Part shown: positions 62,384-64,000 of the stretch, piece by piece
Layout of the letters: each line of letters begins with the position of its first letter
Numbering within the stretch: position 1 is the stretch's first letter
NCBI GenBank assembly: GCA_027886175.1
Contig: JAJNNQ010000075.1
Coordinates: 84,361,001-84,425,000 of the forward strand
Source: Phylloscopus collybita
Taxonomy: Eukaryota; Chordata; Aves; Passeriformes; Phylloscopidae
Length of the DNA: 64,000 bases
Direction: 5' to 3'
Made by a program: the position numbers and the translations under genes
Notes under the pieces: model-generated
Database searches by the model: none
Told to the model about the DNA's origin: nothing
What the model saw: only the letters and a program-made list of their open reading frames with translations

Positions 62384-64000
62384 CCAACGAGTGGCAGCTG
62401 TCAAACTGCAGAACTTCCTTTGGATGGCTTTTCTAGCTCCTCCAGAGAGGAATAGTAGCTTTCAGTATTTCTGCATGATTTCTTTTTAAGTAAATTTGCC
62501 TTTTATTTTCTTTTGACCCTTCATAGCATCTCATCCTCATGTCTGGCTTACTGCTGATAAGCAGAGGTACCTGCTGACATCACCTGCTTTTTCTAAACAG
62601 TTATGTGCATTTATCCTCTCCTTCTCCTTTTTGCAAAAGAGGCAAGCTAAAAGGCTGGTTTGGTGAGAGGCAACAGCAAGGCTGGATTCCCAGCTGTCCA
62701 TCTCAAACGATGTTCCAATCTCACAGGAGTTAAAAGTGTGTCAAATTCAGTCTGCCTGGGCTAAAATTTCCACTGTGTTTCAGTTGTCCTCACTGAACTT
62801 CAGTTCATTCTTTGAACTCTTTAGTCTGCAGAAGGCTTAGAAAATGTTTGAAGCTCATATCATCCTTTGCGCTATCAATTTACTGTAGAAGGATTGGGAA
62901 CATTTAAAGACCCAAGTTAGCTTCTAGAAAAAGCAGCCTGATGAGTTCAGTTTTACTGTGTGTGCAACCTTAGCTCTTTTCTTGCATGCAAGTTTTTGTA
63001 GTCTCTCTGTGTTTTAGAATTACACATGTGGTATTGGAGTCCCTGCTCTTGTATGCTTATTCAGTCACTTTGGGGGTTTCGTAGTATAAGGATGTCATAT
63101 AAGTACTTGGGGGAAACATATCTCTGAGAACTACAAGTGGGACAACTGGTAGCACTATACCATCTGAAGGTCTTCTGAATGACTCCTGTCTAAAAGTTTG
63201 GTTTCTGTTACTCCTCAGAACCACAAACCTTTTTCCCTTCTGCTTTTCCCATCATTCACACAGTCATCCTTGCTACGGCTTTGCGATGTTGCTGAAATTG
63301 CTTTGAAATGTAGACTGACACATATAAGTTGTAAAAAAAAAAAAAAGAATAAAATTAATAGGTGGTGTAGACTGGAGATGAATGGATAATTTTGTTATAT
63401 GTTTCTCTGGTAAAAAGTACAGTGGAGAGTCCAAAATTGGAAGATGCTATTTTAAAGTTTCTGTAAGCCATTGTGATAGTTGATGGCTGAAATTGTCCTT
63501 CATTTTTATGTCTTAAGTCTTCCCATCCATTTTTCTTTAGAGCAATGCTGGGGCTTTGTTAGTAGCAGCTAGAATTCCAGTAAGTCAGTCTTTGGTATTA
63601 AGAATAGAGTGGGAGTGGAATGCATTTATGTTGTAACAGAATAATAACATTTTCCTCAGAGAAATTGCAAGGGCTTGTTGAGACTTTCTTTAACACATTT
63701 CTGTCAAAAGCAGTGGAAAGGCATTGTGTTTGTGCTTCAGTATGCTAAATAAGAGGTATTTTAGACTTAAGAATGTTATGTTTCACTTGATTAGCCTAAT
63801 AGTTGCAACCTACAGTTACATGGTGCATTAGCTTTCAGTGCTGTATAATAGGACTGGCAGCATGGTGTCCCAAAAACTGTAATTGCGTGGGCTGCTGAAC
63901 AGTTGTAGAGAAAGCTGCACAAAAATTCTATTCTAGACAGGATTTTTTCATTTTGAAATGAATTTCACAACAAATTCACAGTTGGATGCCACTGCTTGTA

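Larger units (their letters stand above)
42615..64000 (+). other. EXOC2: EXOC2 intron after e16, 5' part (at least 21.4 kb)
   Basis: I find no segment encoding the expected C-terminal continuation, so the rest of the window is taken as one intron. Contents are a solo LTR at 44141-44711, a tRNA-like remnant near 52479-52566, a G/T-rich stretch near 53861-53947, short local direct and inverted repeats (57819-57874, 59400-59424, 60480-60500), and A runs at 45388-45403, 62365-62383 and 63333-63346. Reading frames of 100-143 codons (for example 50026-50457, 57724-58062, 61123-61464) show no recognisable family. A nested noncoding gene cannot be excluded by eye. Confidence 0.75.

Overview
The window is a piece of a vertebrate nuclear genome, most likely a bird. 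It is AT-rich, CpG-poor and almost entirely intronic. The bird reading rests on two interspersed repeats: a CR1-type LINE 3' end at about 16560-16727, and a solo LTR at 44141-44711 of a type I recall as common in neoavian birds. No prokaryotic gene organisation, operon, CRISPR array or phage signal is present.

The only gene I can support is EXOC2 (SEC5), on the plus strand. Sixteen consecutive internal coding exons (called e1 to e16 here) lie between 2130 and 42614. Joined, they give 1641 nt, about 547 codons, with every reading-frame phase matching across the splice junctions. The product aligns without gaps, except for one extra lysine in e7, to about residues 248-795 of the roughly 924-residue vertebrate protein (human sequence recalled from memory). 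The exons for the N-terminal TIG/Ral-binding domain and for the last about 130 residues lie outside the window.

Layout: 1-2129 is the end of an upstream intron. Exons e1-e4 (2130-6037) are followed by an 11.6 kb intron that begins with a GC donor. Exons e5-e10 (17599-31275) are spaced by 2.9-3.5 kb introns, apart from a 255 bp intron between e7 and e8. Exons e11-e14 (33537-36559) form a tight cluster. Exons e15 and e16 lie at 38488 and 42473. The last 21.4 kb (42615-64000) is intron without a recognisable exon. Introns hold the CR1, the LTR, a few faint ancient SINE-like remnants, microsatellites, perfect short hairpins and a nearly identical 105 bp sequence duplicated in two nearby introns.

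I found no novel multi-gene system. The points most worth a second look are the duplicated acceptor-like 105 bp unit, the GC-AG intron, the tandem CAGCAGCAG acceptor of e12, the A8 run with an extra lysine in e7, and a tRNA-like remnant near 52.5 kb.
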